From Cycas panzhihuaensis (taxonomy: Eukaryota > Cycadophyta), in the NCBI GenBank assembly GCA_023213395.1, contig CM041465.1, positions 51,715,741 to 51,779,740 on the forward strand: a DNA stretch of 64,000 nt, written 5' to 3'. The position numbers and the translations under genes were made by a program. The notes beneath the pieces are model-generated. The model made no database searches, was not told the origin of the DNA, and worked only from the letters and a program-made list of their open reading frames with translations. This document shows, in pieces, positions 1 through 11,634 of the stretch (position 1 is its first letter; each line of letters starts with the position of its first letter).

Positions 1-424
1 GCAAGAGAATGAAGCACTATAAGTAGAAATCATAACTATGTATAGTTAGATCAAGTAACTCCATAATGAATAGAGCAATAATATACCAATTAACTCATTA
101 ATGGAGGGGCTTGCACCCAAAATTTAAGAAGTAATAAAAAATACAAGAGTGGAGTTTAGGAGTCTATAGTTTACAATGAGCTTAGTAGGTAAATTATGTA
201 GAATTGAGGAGCATTGGGCAACCTATTCTTTTGAAACTTATTAATAGAATGAGAGATCTAGAAAAAAAGGATATAAAAATTAAGGTAGTAACTAGTTTGC
301 TCTCAACATTTCAAAAGAAGCTATAGGAAGATGGTGATTTTTTAAAGTTTAGAAAATAATTAATTGATGATATCTCTAGAATTTGTCTAACTTATAAGCC
401 ATTTATTCATAAATGTAACACATT

Positions 425-622
425 TTGAATGAGGGGTTAGAGAGAAATAAAATGGTGGAGAAGGAAGTTAAGGAAGCAAATGAAATACTAGACCTCTTTA
501 TGTTTGATATTTTATCTCTTGATCTTGATTTTGAGCATAGCATATTAGGAAATGAGGAGATGGTTGATATCAAAGTCTTTTATGACCCAGTTACTAATAT
601 GTCAATGCTAATAGAGCAATAA
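425..622 (+). pseudogene. Orphan ORF remnant, family unknown
   Basis: An open stretch of 65 codons starts at a TTG, so the true start is unknown. It is acidic and Leu/Ile-rich, with the segment ILDLFMFDILSLDLDFEHSI. Reading continues upstream in another frame (about 275-420: KIKVVTSLLSTFQKKL, stop, EDGDFLKFRK, stop, LIDDISRICLTYKPF), with a TAG and a TAA where Gln would fit. Together this suggests a decayed protein-coding segment of at least 110 residues with one frameshift. No catalytic motif, zinc knuckle or retroelement domain is visible. It could be a decayed gag, a transposase or a host gene fragment. Nothing else is recognised in 1-1130. Confidence 0.3.
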
Positions 623-1130
623 TTAAGTTTTAACTAGTAGATCAATTAGAGGGATGGGAAAATAGGATATTAACTTAGATAACTAGTAGGGCAATTTTGA
701 AGTATTTACTAGATACATAAAGTCAAAGGTTGTTATCCTTAGAAGAATAGGTTTATGGGTTAGAATCAATGGTGGAAGTGTCCAACATATAAATAATCCA
801 AAAATTTCATAAGAAGATGGCAATAAACATAGGTATACCTTCATCAACTATAGCTCCTTCGGAATAGAGGATAATTATTTATCAAGTTTATTGTACATAT
901 TTAATGATTGGACATGATATTAGTAGTGGTTATGTAAGCTATTATTGAGATGGGGAAGTAATTAAGACACTTGTCTTTTGGTTGGTGATGAGTCACCATA
1001 CATATTGGTGGTAATTTTTAGATTTGAGGAGGGAATAATGGAAGTAATGAATAACTAATTTCCTAAATTTATTATGGCTTCAACACTAATTCTATAGATT
1101 TTCCCTCTAACAATTACTTAAAAAAAAGAA

Positions 1131-2821
1131 GAATAATATAAAGGGTCAAAGAAAAAAGGACATGATGGAGTTATTCAACTCATTACTTTGCTATTCTAGT
1201 TGTTACAAAACTAATTGGGATAAGGAGTATGTTCCATGTATTCCTAATCTTCTTAGTTTCTCATTTTCTTGTTTTCCTTTCATTGTCTTTCCTTGATTGC
1301 ATGCTTTATTTTTTTACTTATTTCATCCTAATTTGATCCATTTGTTTTGAATGTTTTTGACCATCTGTTGGTTTGTCTTCCTTCACACTTGATAAGTTAT
1401 ATATGCTTGTGGAGAAGGTCTAGCTCTTCAAATCTAGTAATTTATTCAACAAGCTGAAAGTCTCAATACTAAATACTTCCTAGATTAGAAGATTTTTTAT
1501 TTTCTTTAGTTTATAATAGGAGATTCTTCTGGGAAGCTCTTTACTCCAATTGATTATTGTAATCAAACTGATAAATCATTATAATCATACTATCATTGTA
1601 ATTTAACTCTTTGAAGATTAATAAAACATTATCATTTATATTTCACCTAATATGATCCTTAATTGATGGTTTATCAGTGAATGATCTATTGCCTTTTAAA
1701 ATTTAGAGAAATGTTTAATACTTAACATTCAATGTGTTTATGGATTTTCTATCATGCTTTCCTTCAAAACTCATTACTAATGTTTATTGGAGTGTATGCT
1801 AGGCATTACCAATTACAACATATTACTTAGTCTTGAAATTATTAAGGGTATGGAATTTACTTTTCTATTTTATTTATTGGCAATAATAAAAATTTCTGTG
1901 AAGGTCTATCTATTGTTGTTAAGAATAAGTTTCTCATTGTGTCAACATCTTTTATTCTACTTATTTTATTATATCTAGAATATCACTTTACTAGAGGACT
2001 TTGCCTACTAATCAACACATAAACTCATGTTTCCATTGGAGTTATGCAATAAATAGAGTAAGATACCTTTGTATGAGAAAACAATTAATTCATAGGGTTT
2101 ATGATACCCTCTAGTTGGGTTTGATTTACCCAAGATTTTTACACTTTCATTTTACTAGCCTTTTGAATGCATAAACTAGTAGCACAAGGCAACTTAGACT
2201 GAGCATACTGAACAATTTAAGAAGTGAATAATATACCATGTTAAATATCTTTAAAAATCATCTTATATGTGGTAAAAGCACATTTTGAACCCTTCAAAAG
2301 CTTATTTCTTATAATAATCTTATATTAGAAATTAAATTATATATAACTAAATTGTAAAGAAGAAAATATATATCCCACATACATAGAACATAATTCATCC
2401 TTGAATTCAAGAATGTATAAAAATGCTTCTATGATTAAGTAGAGCTATATATAGGAATTTTTCTTATATCTATGATCTTTTAACTAAGGTCGTTGATTAT
2501 TTTCCACTTGGCCTCTTCATTACTTTTCTAAATTTGTTTTATCCAAGTTAGATGTTTAAAAGTTGGCTTTTAATAGTAAATTTTAGATTTGCATTTCAAC
2601 TTGGGATTGGTTTTCTTTTATGAGCTACTAGCTTTATTTAAATTCATATCTATATACTTTTGCTTGCTACTCCTTATGTTAGAGAATTTAGTGCTTCTTA
2701 TGCCTACTTCTTTTCCACATTTCATAATCTCCTAACAACTTTCACTTCATAAATTCCTAATAACTTTCTCTTTACTCTAAGTGTTGTTATAATAGTAATA
2801 GTCATAATTGGGACTCTTATA
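1131..2821. other. AT-rich stretch without recognised gene
   Basis: No ORF with a recognisable domain was found on either strand. The end of this stretch directly precedes a PBS-like site at 2824, so the last few hundred bases may be an old LTR. No second copy or TG...CA border was found to prove it. Confidence 0.3.
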
Positions 2822-3887
2822 AGTGGTATCAAATTTTGTTAATCTACATCTTTACTTTTGTTATAAAATGTTAATGTTTCTATCTCCATTCTGGAATGGC
2901 GAAAACCTATATTTGTTACATTTGAAGGCTAAACAAAATGGAATTATCAATAGATTTTGTTACTTCCCTTCAAGTTGAGATAAATATAAAAGACACCAAT
3001 GCTAATGAGTGTATGGACTATATTGAATTAAAGTTGGATGCTCTCTTCAATAAAAAAGTGTTTCCTATTTAGAGTATTCCTCTCTTAAACATAGTTCACA
3101 GTCCAAGAATCATTCACTATAAGAACCATATACAAATCCCATAGTTTAGAATGGATGAGTTAGTTGACTTAAAAAAATTAATATGAAGATTAATAGGGCA
3201 TTAGTAGGACTTGATATCATCTTGGATATTAATAAGGTCAAGTTTGATATATGTCTATAAATGGATAACTTTTTCAATGGAGAAAATTACAAATTGTAAT
3301 AATATCTATAGCCAAATTAACATGTCTTCACTTTTGAATGATCTATGATATAGGCTTGAAAGTGTTTATGTGTCTCCAAATAAGGTCTAACTTGCCCATT
3401 GCTTTTAGAACAACCTTTTCATTGATAACTTTATATAATAACTTAAGAAGCTTCTTATTAAGGCCCATATAAAAGATAATAAAATACTAGAATATTACAA
3501 GGCTAATTTAAGATTAAAAATATGAATTAATATTATCCTACATAGAGTAAGCACTTTGGATGAAGCCATTTAATATATTAGAGGAGTAGAATAAAAGCTA
3601 CACCTGTAATGGTTTGAGATTATTCAATCTAGCTTTCAAAGGCTAATAAGTCAACTAAGTAATTAGCTCACAAGTTCAAGTATCATAATGGAAGGAAGAT
3701 GTTAAAAGGGAAAGGAAAAGGAAATATGATCTTTCCATGACCATAACCAAAAGTAGGAACTAGAGAATTTTTGTAATTGACCTAAACAAAATTAAGTATA
3801 TGCCACTAACGTAGAGGATGATGAAGAAATAAAATAAGATACACTAGTGGATATGATAAATACTTAATAATAGAAATAATTAATTGA
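2822..3887 (+). mobile_element. Degenerate LTR-retrotransposon interior (PBS-like site and gag-like remnant)
   Basis: The bases at 2824-2833 (tggtatcaaa) resemble the initiator-Met-tRNA primer binding site used by many plant elements (TGGTATCAGAGC). About 75 bases later an ATG (near 2898) opens a heavily interrupted frame: TSLQVEINIKDTNANECMDY, then LKLDALFNKKVFP. Further interrupted text runs to about 3800 in the manner of a decayed gag. No zinc knuckle or pol motif could be confirmed. The segment stops where the LTR at 3888 begins. The retroelement assignment rests mainly on the PBS-like site. Confidence 0.3.
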
Positions 3888-4456
3888 TGTTAGAGCTAAT
3901 TTTTAATTAGTGATGGCTAAATTATTGTATTAAGTCATTAGATAAAAATTCTCTTAAGTTATGAATATGTGATTTTTATTGATTATTGTCCAAATTCTTA
4001 TCAAGTTATTATAAAACCATTAGATGGTATAAAGGTTCTTAGACATGATCTAATTGGTTGATGTGATGTAATATATTATTGGTTTGTAATAAGGTGACAA
4101 AATATATATAAGGGCATAGTTTATTGATTTTAAGTTAAGCACACACTTATCTCTCCTAGTGAGACTAGTGTGATCTCATCAGGAACTCCTTGATCATCCT
4201 TGGCCTTGTTGTATATCATTCATATTAATGAGATCTAACATGTCATTAGAAAGTGTTTTTTACCACTATAGTTTCCCCTACAAATATCTTATGTCTATAA
4301 TAGTTGAATATTCGTTGATTGAATGCCCTACTATATATTATTGATTGATTGTATGATTATTATCATGCTTCCTTAATATCATCACATATATATGATATAT
4401 ATCTTATAAATATAAATAATAACATGATATCAAACATGTGCAAAATATTTTTTTAA
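3888..4456 (+). repeat. Old LTR, family L3, copy 1
   Basis: This copy begins TGTTAGAGCTAATTTTTAAT. Over about 370 bp it matches a second copy starting at 17595, with shared blocks such as 'aaccattaratg', 'tatataagggcata' and 'attaatgagatct'. The second halves are diverged with indels but keep similar AT-rich tails. It is followed at once by a PBS. The sequence tatataaggg (about 4105) sits where a TATA box would be. Confidence 0.65.
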
Positions 4457-4458
4457 TA

Positions 4459-4471
4459 TGGTATTAGAGCC
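4459..4471 (+). promoter_or_regulatory. Primer binding site (Met-tRNA type) after L3 LTR copy 1
   Basis: TGGTATTAGAGCC lies 2 bp after the LTR end. It differs at one base from the common plant PBS TGGTATCAGAGCC, by a C-to-T change. Confidence 0.6.
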
Positions 4472-4964
4472 AATGGTACAAGATCTTGAGGAGACTTGTG
4501 AAGTATTATAGTTGACGGTAGAAAGTCTTAAGGAGGCTATAGTCATTGAAAGCTTGCTTAAGAGGAAGTAGGTAGATGGAAGTAGAGTTGAGTTAGTTTA
4601 TCTAGAGTTAGGAGGAATTTATAAAAGAGTGAAGGAACCTATTTTATACATTTATGACTAATAGAAATTAAGACATGATGATAGATTAGAAAGTTACATA
4701 TATAATAGGAAAAATAGCTACATATAGTTTGAATATTAGACATTCAAAACTAATGGTGAGATTTTTCTTTTTTTTTGATGATATTATAATGAATATTTTA
4801 TTATACGCATGGTACACCTCAGTTGAAGCATATCCACAAGATTGAGCTTGTTGAAGTAAGACTCTACACCTTGTAAGAGTGAGATGAAGTAGTAGTATCC
4901 ACTAGTATGTTGCCATGTGACAAGAAGCAAATTTATGTTGAAGAGCACATGTGCATGTTGACGA
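4472..4964 (+). mobile_element. L3 element interior, left part
   Basis: Decayed internal sequence downstream of the L3 PBS. It is interrupted by the insertion at 4965 and continues at 15093. The 5 bases GACGA (4960-4964) are the target site of that insertion. No domain is legible; every frame has many stops. Confidence 0.4.
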
Positions 4965-5277
4965 CGTTAGAAAATAAAAGACAAAGCCATGCATAAAGCA
5001 TGAATAAAGAGATCAAATAAACATGTACTATGAATGCATACAAATAAAATTGGTGGAAGAATGTACATTCTTTAAGGTATTCACATTAATGATAAGTATA
5101 TATATAGTAACAATGTCATCTTTGTGAGCCAATCACAAAAGTGAACCTCTATAACAACCTATGAACTAATATCATGACTCTTAATGTAGCCCATCTATTA
5201 AGAGTGCCTAAAAAATGTGTACTCTTTGGTTAATATGATGGATAGTTAACATATGAATTTAATATTACATCCCAACA
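4965..5277 (-). repeat. 3' LTR of the non-autonomous minus-strand element
   Basis: Read on the minus strand it starts TGTTGGGATGTAATATT and ends CTAACG; the expected terminal A has mutated to G. It matches 14781-15092 throughout, including the block 'atgactcttaatgtagccca'. Confidence 0.85.
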
Positions 5278-5290
5278 ATATCCCCCATAA
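5278..5290 (-). promoter_or_regulatory. Polypurine tract of the minus-strand element
   Basis: The minus strand reads TTATGGGGGATAT immediately before the 3' LTR. This is the expected plus-strand priming site for reverse transcription. Confidence 0.75.
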
Positions 5291-6473
5291 GATTTAATTC
5301 ATATCACAAGTTAACTTCTATATAAAGAGACAACCATCTACCAGTGCACACGGGTAACCAACCATTGTACCTACCATTATGCTAGGATGTTTTTTAAATC
5401 TATGGTTGATCAACTTCTCTACTAAAGTATGATTTCCTTATTCATGCTCATCTTTAACTCTAAAATGAGCAAAGAATATAGGTTATTTAATAACAACCCA
5501 TTCATAAGACTTGCAAACAACCATTGCAACCATAAAAAACCTTTTCAAATATGAAACTATCACTTGGTCCATCGAAAGCATACTTGTACTATAATATGAA
5601 AAATTTCAATACATTAACTATGCACATCTCACAAGTTTTCATCAAAACTATGTTAAACATATGCATACTAAATTATGCCTGAAATTTTACCTAAAAAGCC
5701 CTCTTTAAATGATTTGCCATGAAAGCATCCAGTTTTTCTATTAAAATTTGCTTCCCAAAAAGCTTAAAATATGTCATGTAGCCACTTATTTTAACTATGT
5801 CAAAGAAATGAATCTAATGGAATATATAATAAATCAATCCAACAAGCTAGTGAAAAGTTACAAAGGAAACATTGCCACTAGATCATGAAAAAAATAAAAA
5901 TTAGGCAAAAAATAAAATTAGCCCCCTTTATAAATGCTTTTAGTCACTTTAAAAATGCCATACAATCAATTTGGAGGGCTTGTGGACTTCACACCATATT
6001 CCAAAACACTTTAGTGTCATGATATAATACTAGAAAATAGAATATTAATAAATAAACTTCAATATTAAATTTTAACATCTCATGACTAGTGGACTGTCAT
6101 GAGTATTCTAGTGGCTCCCACACTCTTTTTGAGAGATCAAATAATCTATAAAACACTTAACTTAGGTTTTTTGATATTAGGAATCTAATGATATCATTTG
6201 TTTTTACTAAAACTAACCACAAAATGAGGAAATTATAATTAGTAGGTGCCTAATAATTTGGTAAATTTCCCAAACACACTACCAAGAATTCCAATAAATA
6301 TACAACTCAGTTCTCAAGTCTTTACAAGTAACTATAAAGTTGTGGCACCTTTATCAATGGCTTTAATCATGATTGAAGAGATAAAACAATAATTGGGAGG
6401 TGGCCAACCATCCTTTCAAGTCAAACAACCTTAGATTAAGTGCCCAATAGTAGTGTGCACCTTGTAATAAGCA
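5291..6473 (-). mobile_element. Interior of the minus-strand element, 3' part (non-coding)
   Basis: About 1.2 kb of AT-rich sequence between the polypurine tract and the copia insertion. No domain-bearing frame was seen on either strand. Confidence 0.6.
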
Positions 6474-6478
6474 AGTAG

Positions 6479-6790
6479 TGAAAGAGGTTAATGTATCAAG
6501 GTCATTTGTGTAGATTAATTATGTGACCTTAGGATATATTATTAGCATTAGTCTCTTAATGAAATGTACTTTATGTGCATTTAGATGTAATTTCGGGTTC
6601 ATGTCATTAGGCAGGAAAATCCTAACCCTAATGCTCACCCTCAATAATAAAAGGTGAAATATCAAGGAGGGAGTCATTATTCATTCTCACCTCCAAGCTT
6701 ACTCTCATATCTTGTTTCATCTTCTTTTTCATTCTCCATTGCCATTGTGTGCATGTGAGTGATTTATCTCCTAGATCCATCCTTCCTTCA
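6479..6790 (+). repeat. 5' LTR of copia element
   Basis: 312 bp, TGAAAGAGG...CCTTCA, the same length as the 3' copy. A tail of C/T-rich sequence (6680-6790) and the 'aataataaaagg' segment near 6643 are plausible R/U5 and TATA-like parts. Those sub-boundaries are guesses. Confidence 0.95.
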
Positions 6791-6792
6791 TG

Positions 6793-6804
6793 TGGCATCA
6801 GAGC
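6793..6804 (+). promoter_or_regulatory. Primer binding site of copia element
   Basis: TGGCATCAGAGC, 2 bp after the LTR, one base different from the usual Met-tRNA PBS TGGTATCAGAGC. Confidence 0.85.
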
Positions 6805-8781
6805 TAGAAGGGGATCTATTCACTCCATTCCACTTGCATGGAGTCATTTTGCCTCTCCTTCACCTTCAATGTGAAGTATTAAGAGTGCATTCCTTTTTTT
6901 TAATATTTTGAGAGCATAAAATTATAGTATTTTGCATGTTGCTGCTTTGTACATGTGTGTAGAAATTCAGAGGTGAAGAATACAGGTTTTTGAAGCCGTT
7001 CAACTACTAGAATAGTCCCAGAAGCATTAAAGGCCCAAATTTTCATAAAAATTCAACCATCTCAGAATTTGATGAAATTTGGCATGCAAGGTCACCTTCA
7101 CTAGAGGATCATGTTTGGTTTCTATAGAAACTTCAGATTCAACCTACAACAGTGAGTTTTGGCTATGACAAAAAGGGTAAATTTTGTGGATAAGTGATTT
7201 AAAACACTTTTCCTAATGAAATCCTTCAATTATAAGCTAAAGATCTAAAAGTTTTATTAAGGGATTTGGTATATTTATGTCATAAGACCATTTTAAGATA
7301 AATCTCATCAAATTTCATCTATTGGTTAGTGAGATCTATGCAGTTTTCTCACGGTTGCTAATTTTGCCTACTCAACCCCACAAAGGACCTTGCAAGGGCA
7401 TTTCAAGTAATTTTTTGGCAGATTTTATAGATGGTACAAAAGGGAAAGTTAATGTACATGTCAAAATGTAACTTTTGACATATTGAAGTCCAGATTCTGA
7501 GACAATTGATCTGGCATGATTTTACTTTGGTGCTTTTTCGGGCAGAAAAGTTTTTGTGCCTTTTCTAAAATTTGACTTCACAACTCTATCAAAAATGACA
7601 TTCTGAACACTCTTTCCTTCTATCATAAATTTATATTTTATCATTTAGGCCTTCATATTTGTAATTTCTAAAAAATTGCCCATTTATCATTATTTGTAAA
7701 TTTTATGAAAAAATCATAAAATAAGGCAAAATAACATGCATATAGATTTAAGAAAATCATCATTTTAGTAGCAAGTTGATCCACTTTTTAGCCCATTATG
7801 GCTTTTGTATCAAAACTTCCAAAATCATATTTGGAAACATTGTACTAAAGTAAGGGAAACCTTGGATCGGAAGCAACATCCAGTTCCCCTGATAAATCTA
7901 GTATGCTTTTATATTTGCACACATAGCATGAAGCATCACAAAATCAGCAACAACAATAAAGCATAACAAAAGTAGCAACAACAACAAAGCATCACAAAAG
8001 CAACAACAATAACAAAGCAAGCAAACACATTTGGTAAGTTTCTATTTCAGTTTTCAATTATACAGAAATATCTTACACTATTCCTAAAAGGAATCTCATT
8101 CATATGATCTATATAGCTAGTTCTTGACTTGTGCACACACTCGCCTTGGTTGAAATAGACCAAGGTTGGCCAAAGTCCAGACCCTAAGGGAGGTGTGAGT
8201 TTCATACTAGGTTTGGTCTTAACCAGAATAGTGGTGGAGGGACAGGTTAGCCATACCTATGGCCTCCAATCAGGGATAATCCTGATAACCACTCAGGAAA
8301 ACTGAAAACCTTAATGTAAGATTAAAATTAACCCGGTCCAATATATGTCATAGTTATGGGATACGCAGTACCGCTTGACTCTTCGAAGGAGGTATATAAC
8401 TGCTCATTGGTGAACTGGGTGAGGACTGGGAGTACCTGGGCTCCACTGTGACTTGGATTTCATCACTAAGCGTAGGTGCAGGTATCATAGGTGAAGGCCC
8501 TAATCATATACTAGAAGCCTTAGGCATCTAAACCTCACCTACATTTGGACATAAGTGAGAGGTTAGTGGTATGACACATCATCACTCTTTGCCAGCTCTA
8601 CATTAGGCCTCATTCTTGCATCATTACTTATATTCATTTTTTTTAATTATTAAAAAATAGTTAATTATTGCTTACTTCTCATCATAACAATCATTTCTAC
8701 ATCCTTGCTACACTAGGTGTACTAGACACATGTGTCAATGGCATATACTTCTATCATCTCTTCTACTTCTTCATCATCACC
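6805..8781 (+). mobile_element. Long untranslated leader of copia element
   Basis: Almost 2 kb between PBS and gag without a domain-bearing frame. It holds a CAACAA-rich repeat at 7922-8030. Its length is unusual for a copia leader and may include captured or duplicated sequence. Confidence 0.6.
7922..8030 (+). repeat. Imperfect tandem repeat rich in AGCA/CAACAA
   Basis: Three or four diverged units of roughly 30 bp built on 'agcatcacaaaa' plus 'agcaacaacaataa' lie in the copia leader. No protein reading is supported. Confidence 0.6.
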
Positions 8782-9733
8782 ATGTCATCTCAATTCAAGC
8801 AAAATGTTAACTGCATATTGAAAGGTAAAGAAAATTGGGATATATGGTACACTGGATTTAAAAATGCTATAAAGTATGAAGGCCTTTAGAGAGCCCACTT
8901 GCAGCCTACACCCAGCACACCAGCAATGACTACAATAGCTGCTTCAAGTGGATTCGCCCCAACAACTCCTACAGATGCTGCAGCTAAACTACAATGGGAG
9001 ATAGATGATGAAAAGATTTGTGCAAGAATTTTGGTAGTCATTGATCACTCCTGTACAACTTGATAAACGAAGAGGAACATGATACAGCCTAGAAGGTCCT
9101 AGAAGTTCTTAGAAAGAACTTTGATACAAAATTAGATTTAGAATTTGTTCATCTTGTTTTGAGAATGAACAAATTAAAAATGCAAAAGGGACGAGCTCAT
9201 GAGATAATAAATCTCCTTCAACCAATCAAACAGGCAATTGACAAAGACTTTAAGACCCAATGCATCACTTGGGCATTTTTGATCTAGTAATGTTTACATG
9301 TCCCTGATTATAAAAACTTGCTTGGAAGTCTTCAATCTAGTGGAACATTGAAGACACTCAACTTCGAAGCATTTGCCAAGAAGTTTATAGAATTTGACAA
9401 GACCTTTGATACAAACTTTGTAGCCTCTGACTCTCTTCCAGATGTAGCCTTTGAGGTAGAAGAAGAAGTTTGCTACACAAAAAATCAAGGTCTCTCTCAT
9501 GGCAGAGGAAATAACCGAGTAAGAGGAAGAGGAAGAAATATGGGAAATCATCCATAAGGTCAATGAAACCCTCAATCATAACTTCAATAGTTTCAAGGCC
9601 AAGGGCCATCTCAACAAAGGGCAAGACAGTCAGGCCAAACCAATACTTCTTCAGGGACTGGTAATCAAACCATTATGTGTAATCGTAATCAGAAGGACAC
9701 TTAGCAAAAGATTGCAGAACTACCACTTATAGG
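8782..9733 (+). pseudogene. gag: copia gag (broken)
   Basis: The ATG at 8782 opens MSSQFKQNVNCILKGKENWD, then IWYTGFKNAIKYEGL followed by a TAG. This is the start typical of copia gag: a short N-terminus, then a W-x-x-W pattern around residues 19-22. The frame is then broken repeatedly. Around 9478-9556 an Arg/Gly/Glu-rich stretch (SHGRGNNRVRGRGRN) fits the basic linker ahead of the zinc knuckle. A damaged knuckle follows at about 9680-9720: GHLAKDC is legible after a 1-base loss, while the second Cys reads as Arg. Gag would form the virus-like particle and bind the RNA. It is non-functional here. Confidence 0.8.
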
Positions 9734-10471
9734 TTGGCCAAGTTCCAACCAAAACATGGAGCTCACAATGTTGAAGAAACTTGTGAAGAATCCTTTAGTG
9801 GTGTAGGTTTTGTACAAGCACACATTCAAAGAATTGAGGGATCTTCAGCATCAAATGCTATTGACCAACCAAAGAGATACTTTGAAGCTCGGTGTGGATA
9901 TATCACTTGTGAATTCCCTTCACCAATGCCAAGCCCTATTGGAATTGCCAATAGTGTGGCTTCAATTGATGGATAGTGGATCATAGACACAGGAGCAACT
10001 CAACATATGATATGTAATCACAGTCTATATCAAATATTTGACTCAAATGTTTATGGAGTTATTCACATGGTTGATAAATCACAATAACTTGTTGAAGGAA
10101 TTGACAATATTTGCTTAAAACTCCTAGGCTTAGAAGATTTTACATTGTTTGATGTCTTATACATACCCAATCTCAAACAAAACCTACTCTCTTTATCCAC
10201 ACTTGTTTCTCGTGGATTTGATTTGAGTGTAACCACAAATGACCAGACTCTTAAGGTCATTCACCCTCCAACTAATCAGGTAGTTTTGACTGGACATCTC
10301 TCTGGCAAACTCTTTCTACTAAATGACTCTCCATCTTCTGAAGCCTATTGTGTCCAAAGCCCTTGTGCCAATGAAGAATTTACATTTAATTCCATCTTGT
10401 CCTATCCAATGTTGTCACCAGAAGCTCTTTGGCATGCTCGTATGGGCCATGTTCACATTGATAGTCTCTAA
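9734..10471 (+). pseudogene. pol: copia protease and GAG-pre-integrase (broken)
   Basis: After SIDG and a TAG (where Q or W would fit), the frame reads WIIDTGATQHM: a retropepsin active site (DTGA) at about 9988. It continues VLYIPNLKQNLLSLSTLVSRG, usual for copia protease. The next domain ends with ALWHARMGHVHIDSL (about 10427-10470), the His-containing GAG-pre-integrase that supplies part of the zinc site. A TAA at about 10080 and a stop at 10472 break the chain. The protease would cleave the polyprotein. Confidence 0.85.
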
Positions 10472-11222
10472 TAGTCTTCCAAACCTTCCAAAGTTTTCCT
10501 CTGAGCCCTTTAAATGTGAAGCTTGTATCATTACCAAATCTCACCGACAACCCTTTCCCAAAAGTTAGTGGAAGTTGAGCCATCCATTGTAATTGGTACA
10601 CTCTAATTTGTGTAGGCCAATGCCCATTCCTTCACTGAAGGGCAAGCTATATTACATCTCTTTCATTGATGATTTTACTAGAAAAGTATGGGTAGCTTTT
10701 CTACATAAGAAAGATGAAGCATTCTGTATATTTAAGGAATTCAAAGCCCTCACTGAAAAAGAGTCAATTTATCAACTCAAATATCTTTGAACTGATAATG
10801 GTGGCAAATATACCTCACATGAGTTTGAAAGCTACCTTCGAAACAATGGCATCAAGCATCAAACAACAGTAGCAGGTACGCCATAGTAAAATGGAGTTAC
10901 TGAGTGCATGAATAGGACAATCATGAACATGGATCATGCTATGTTAATATATAAAAATATACCTGCCTATCTATGGGTTGAAGCAATCTGGATAGCTGTT
11001 TATTGTATCAATGTTGTTAGCCCATCAAAGGAAGTACAATCACCTAATAAAAAATGGCCAGGACAAGCCCCCATTGTTCACTACTTTAGAATTTTTGGCT
11101 CTATATGCTATGCCCATATTCTGGATGTAGATCGAAATAAACTCCAGCCAAGGGCACTTAAAGGCATCTTTGTTGGATACCCTATAGATAAGAAAGGGTA
11201 TAAGGTCTTCATACCTTCATAA
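10472..11222 (+). pseudogene. pol: copia integrase (broken)
   Basis: CEACIITKSHRQPFPKS (10520-10568) holds the Cys pair of the zinc domain. The catalytic core shows FIDDFTRKVWVAFL (first Asp, about 10665), TDNGGKYTSHEFES (second Asp, about 10795) and NGVTECMNRTIMNM (the Glu, about 10900), so all three DDE residues are still readable. The C-terminal copia signature ALKGIFVGYPIDKKGYKVF ends near 11216. Stops at about 10788 and 10886 and a pair of TAA codons at 11220 interrupt it. The enzyme would insert the cDNA. Confidence 0.9.
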
Positions 11223-11633
11223 TAAAAAATCATCGTTATCAAAGATGTCATTTTTGCGGAGACAGAGGATCAATTACTTAAATTAGACTCCATAGTACCC
11301 TCATGCCACTACAATCATGTTATCAAATATGATGTTCATATTCTAAAATTTGGGGGGGGGGGACAGACATAAATTACTCTAAATATTGAAAGCTGACAAT
11401 AGAGCCTTGGAGGATACAAGTTGTGACTATGAACAAATGAGTGCACATCCAACACTATCTTTTGAAGATAATAGAGTTGACAAAGGCAAAGCTATTATAG
11501 AAGAACCATCCTCTCTACCTTTAGTTGAAAAAGATAAAAAATTGGTAGAAGGACCATCTTCCTCAGGCACATCAACATCCTTCTCACAAAATAATCATTT
11601 TAATGAACATGATAAGAACTAAGAAGTTGGGGT
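11223..11633 (+). pseudogene. copia spacer between integrase and reverse transcriptase
   Basis: A hydrophilic, low-complexity linker rich in Ser, Glu and Asn (frame 11386-11622: LSFEDNRVDKGKAIIEEP) is as expected between the integrase C-terminus and RT. A run of ten G at about 11352-11361 (line 11341) is probably slippage damage. Confidence 0.6.
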
Positions 11634-11634
11634 A

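Noticed and set aside
840-1000. Ubiquitin-hydrolase-like text near the left edge (GHDISSGYVSYY)
   Set aside because: Only a few residues match and no catalytic context could be found.
9294-9624. Minus-strand ORFs over copia gag
   Set aside because: Antisense shadows of the gag coding region; they carry no domain.
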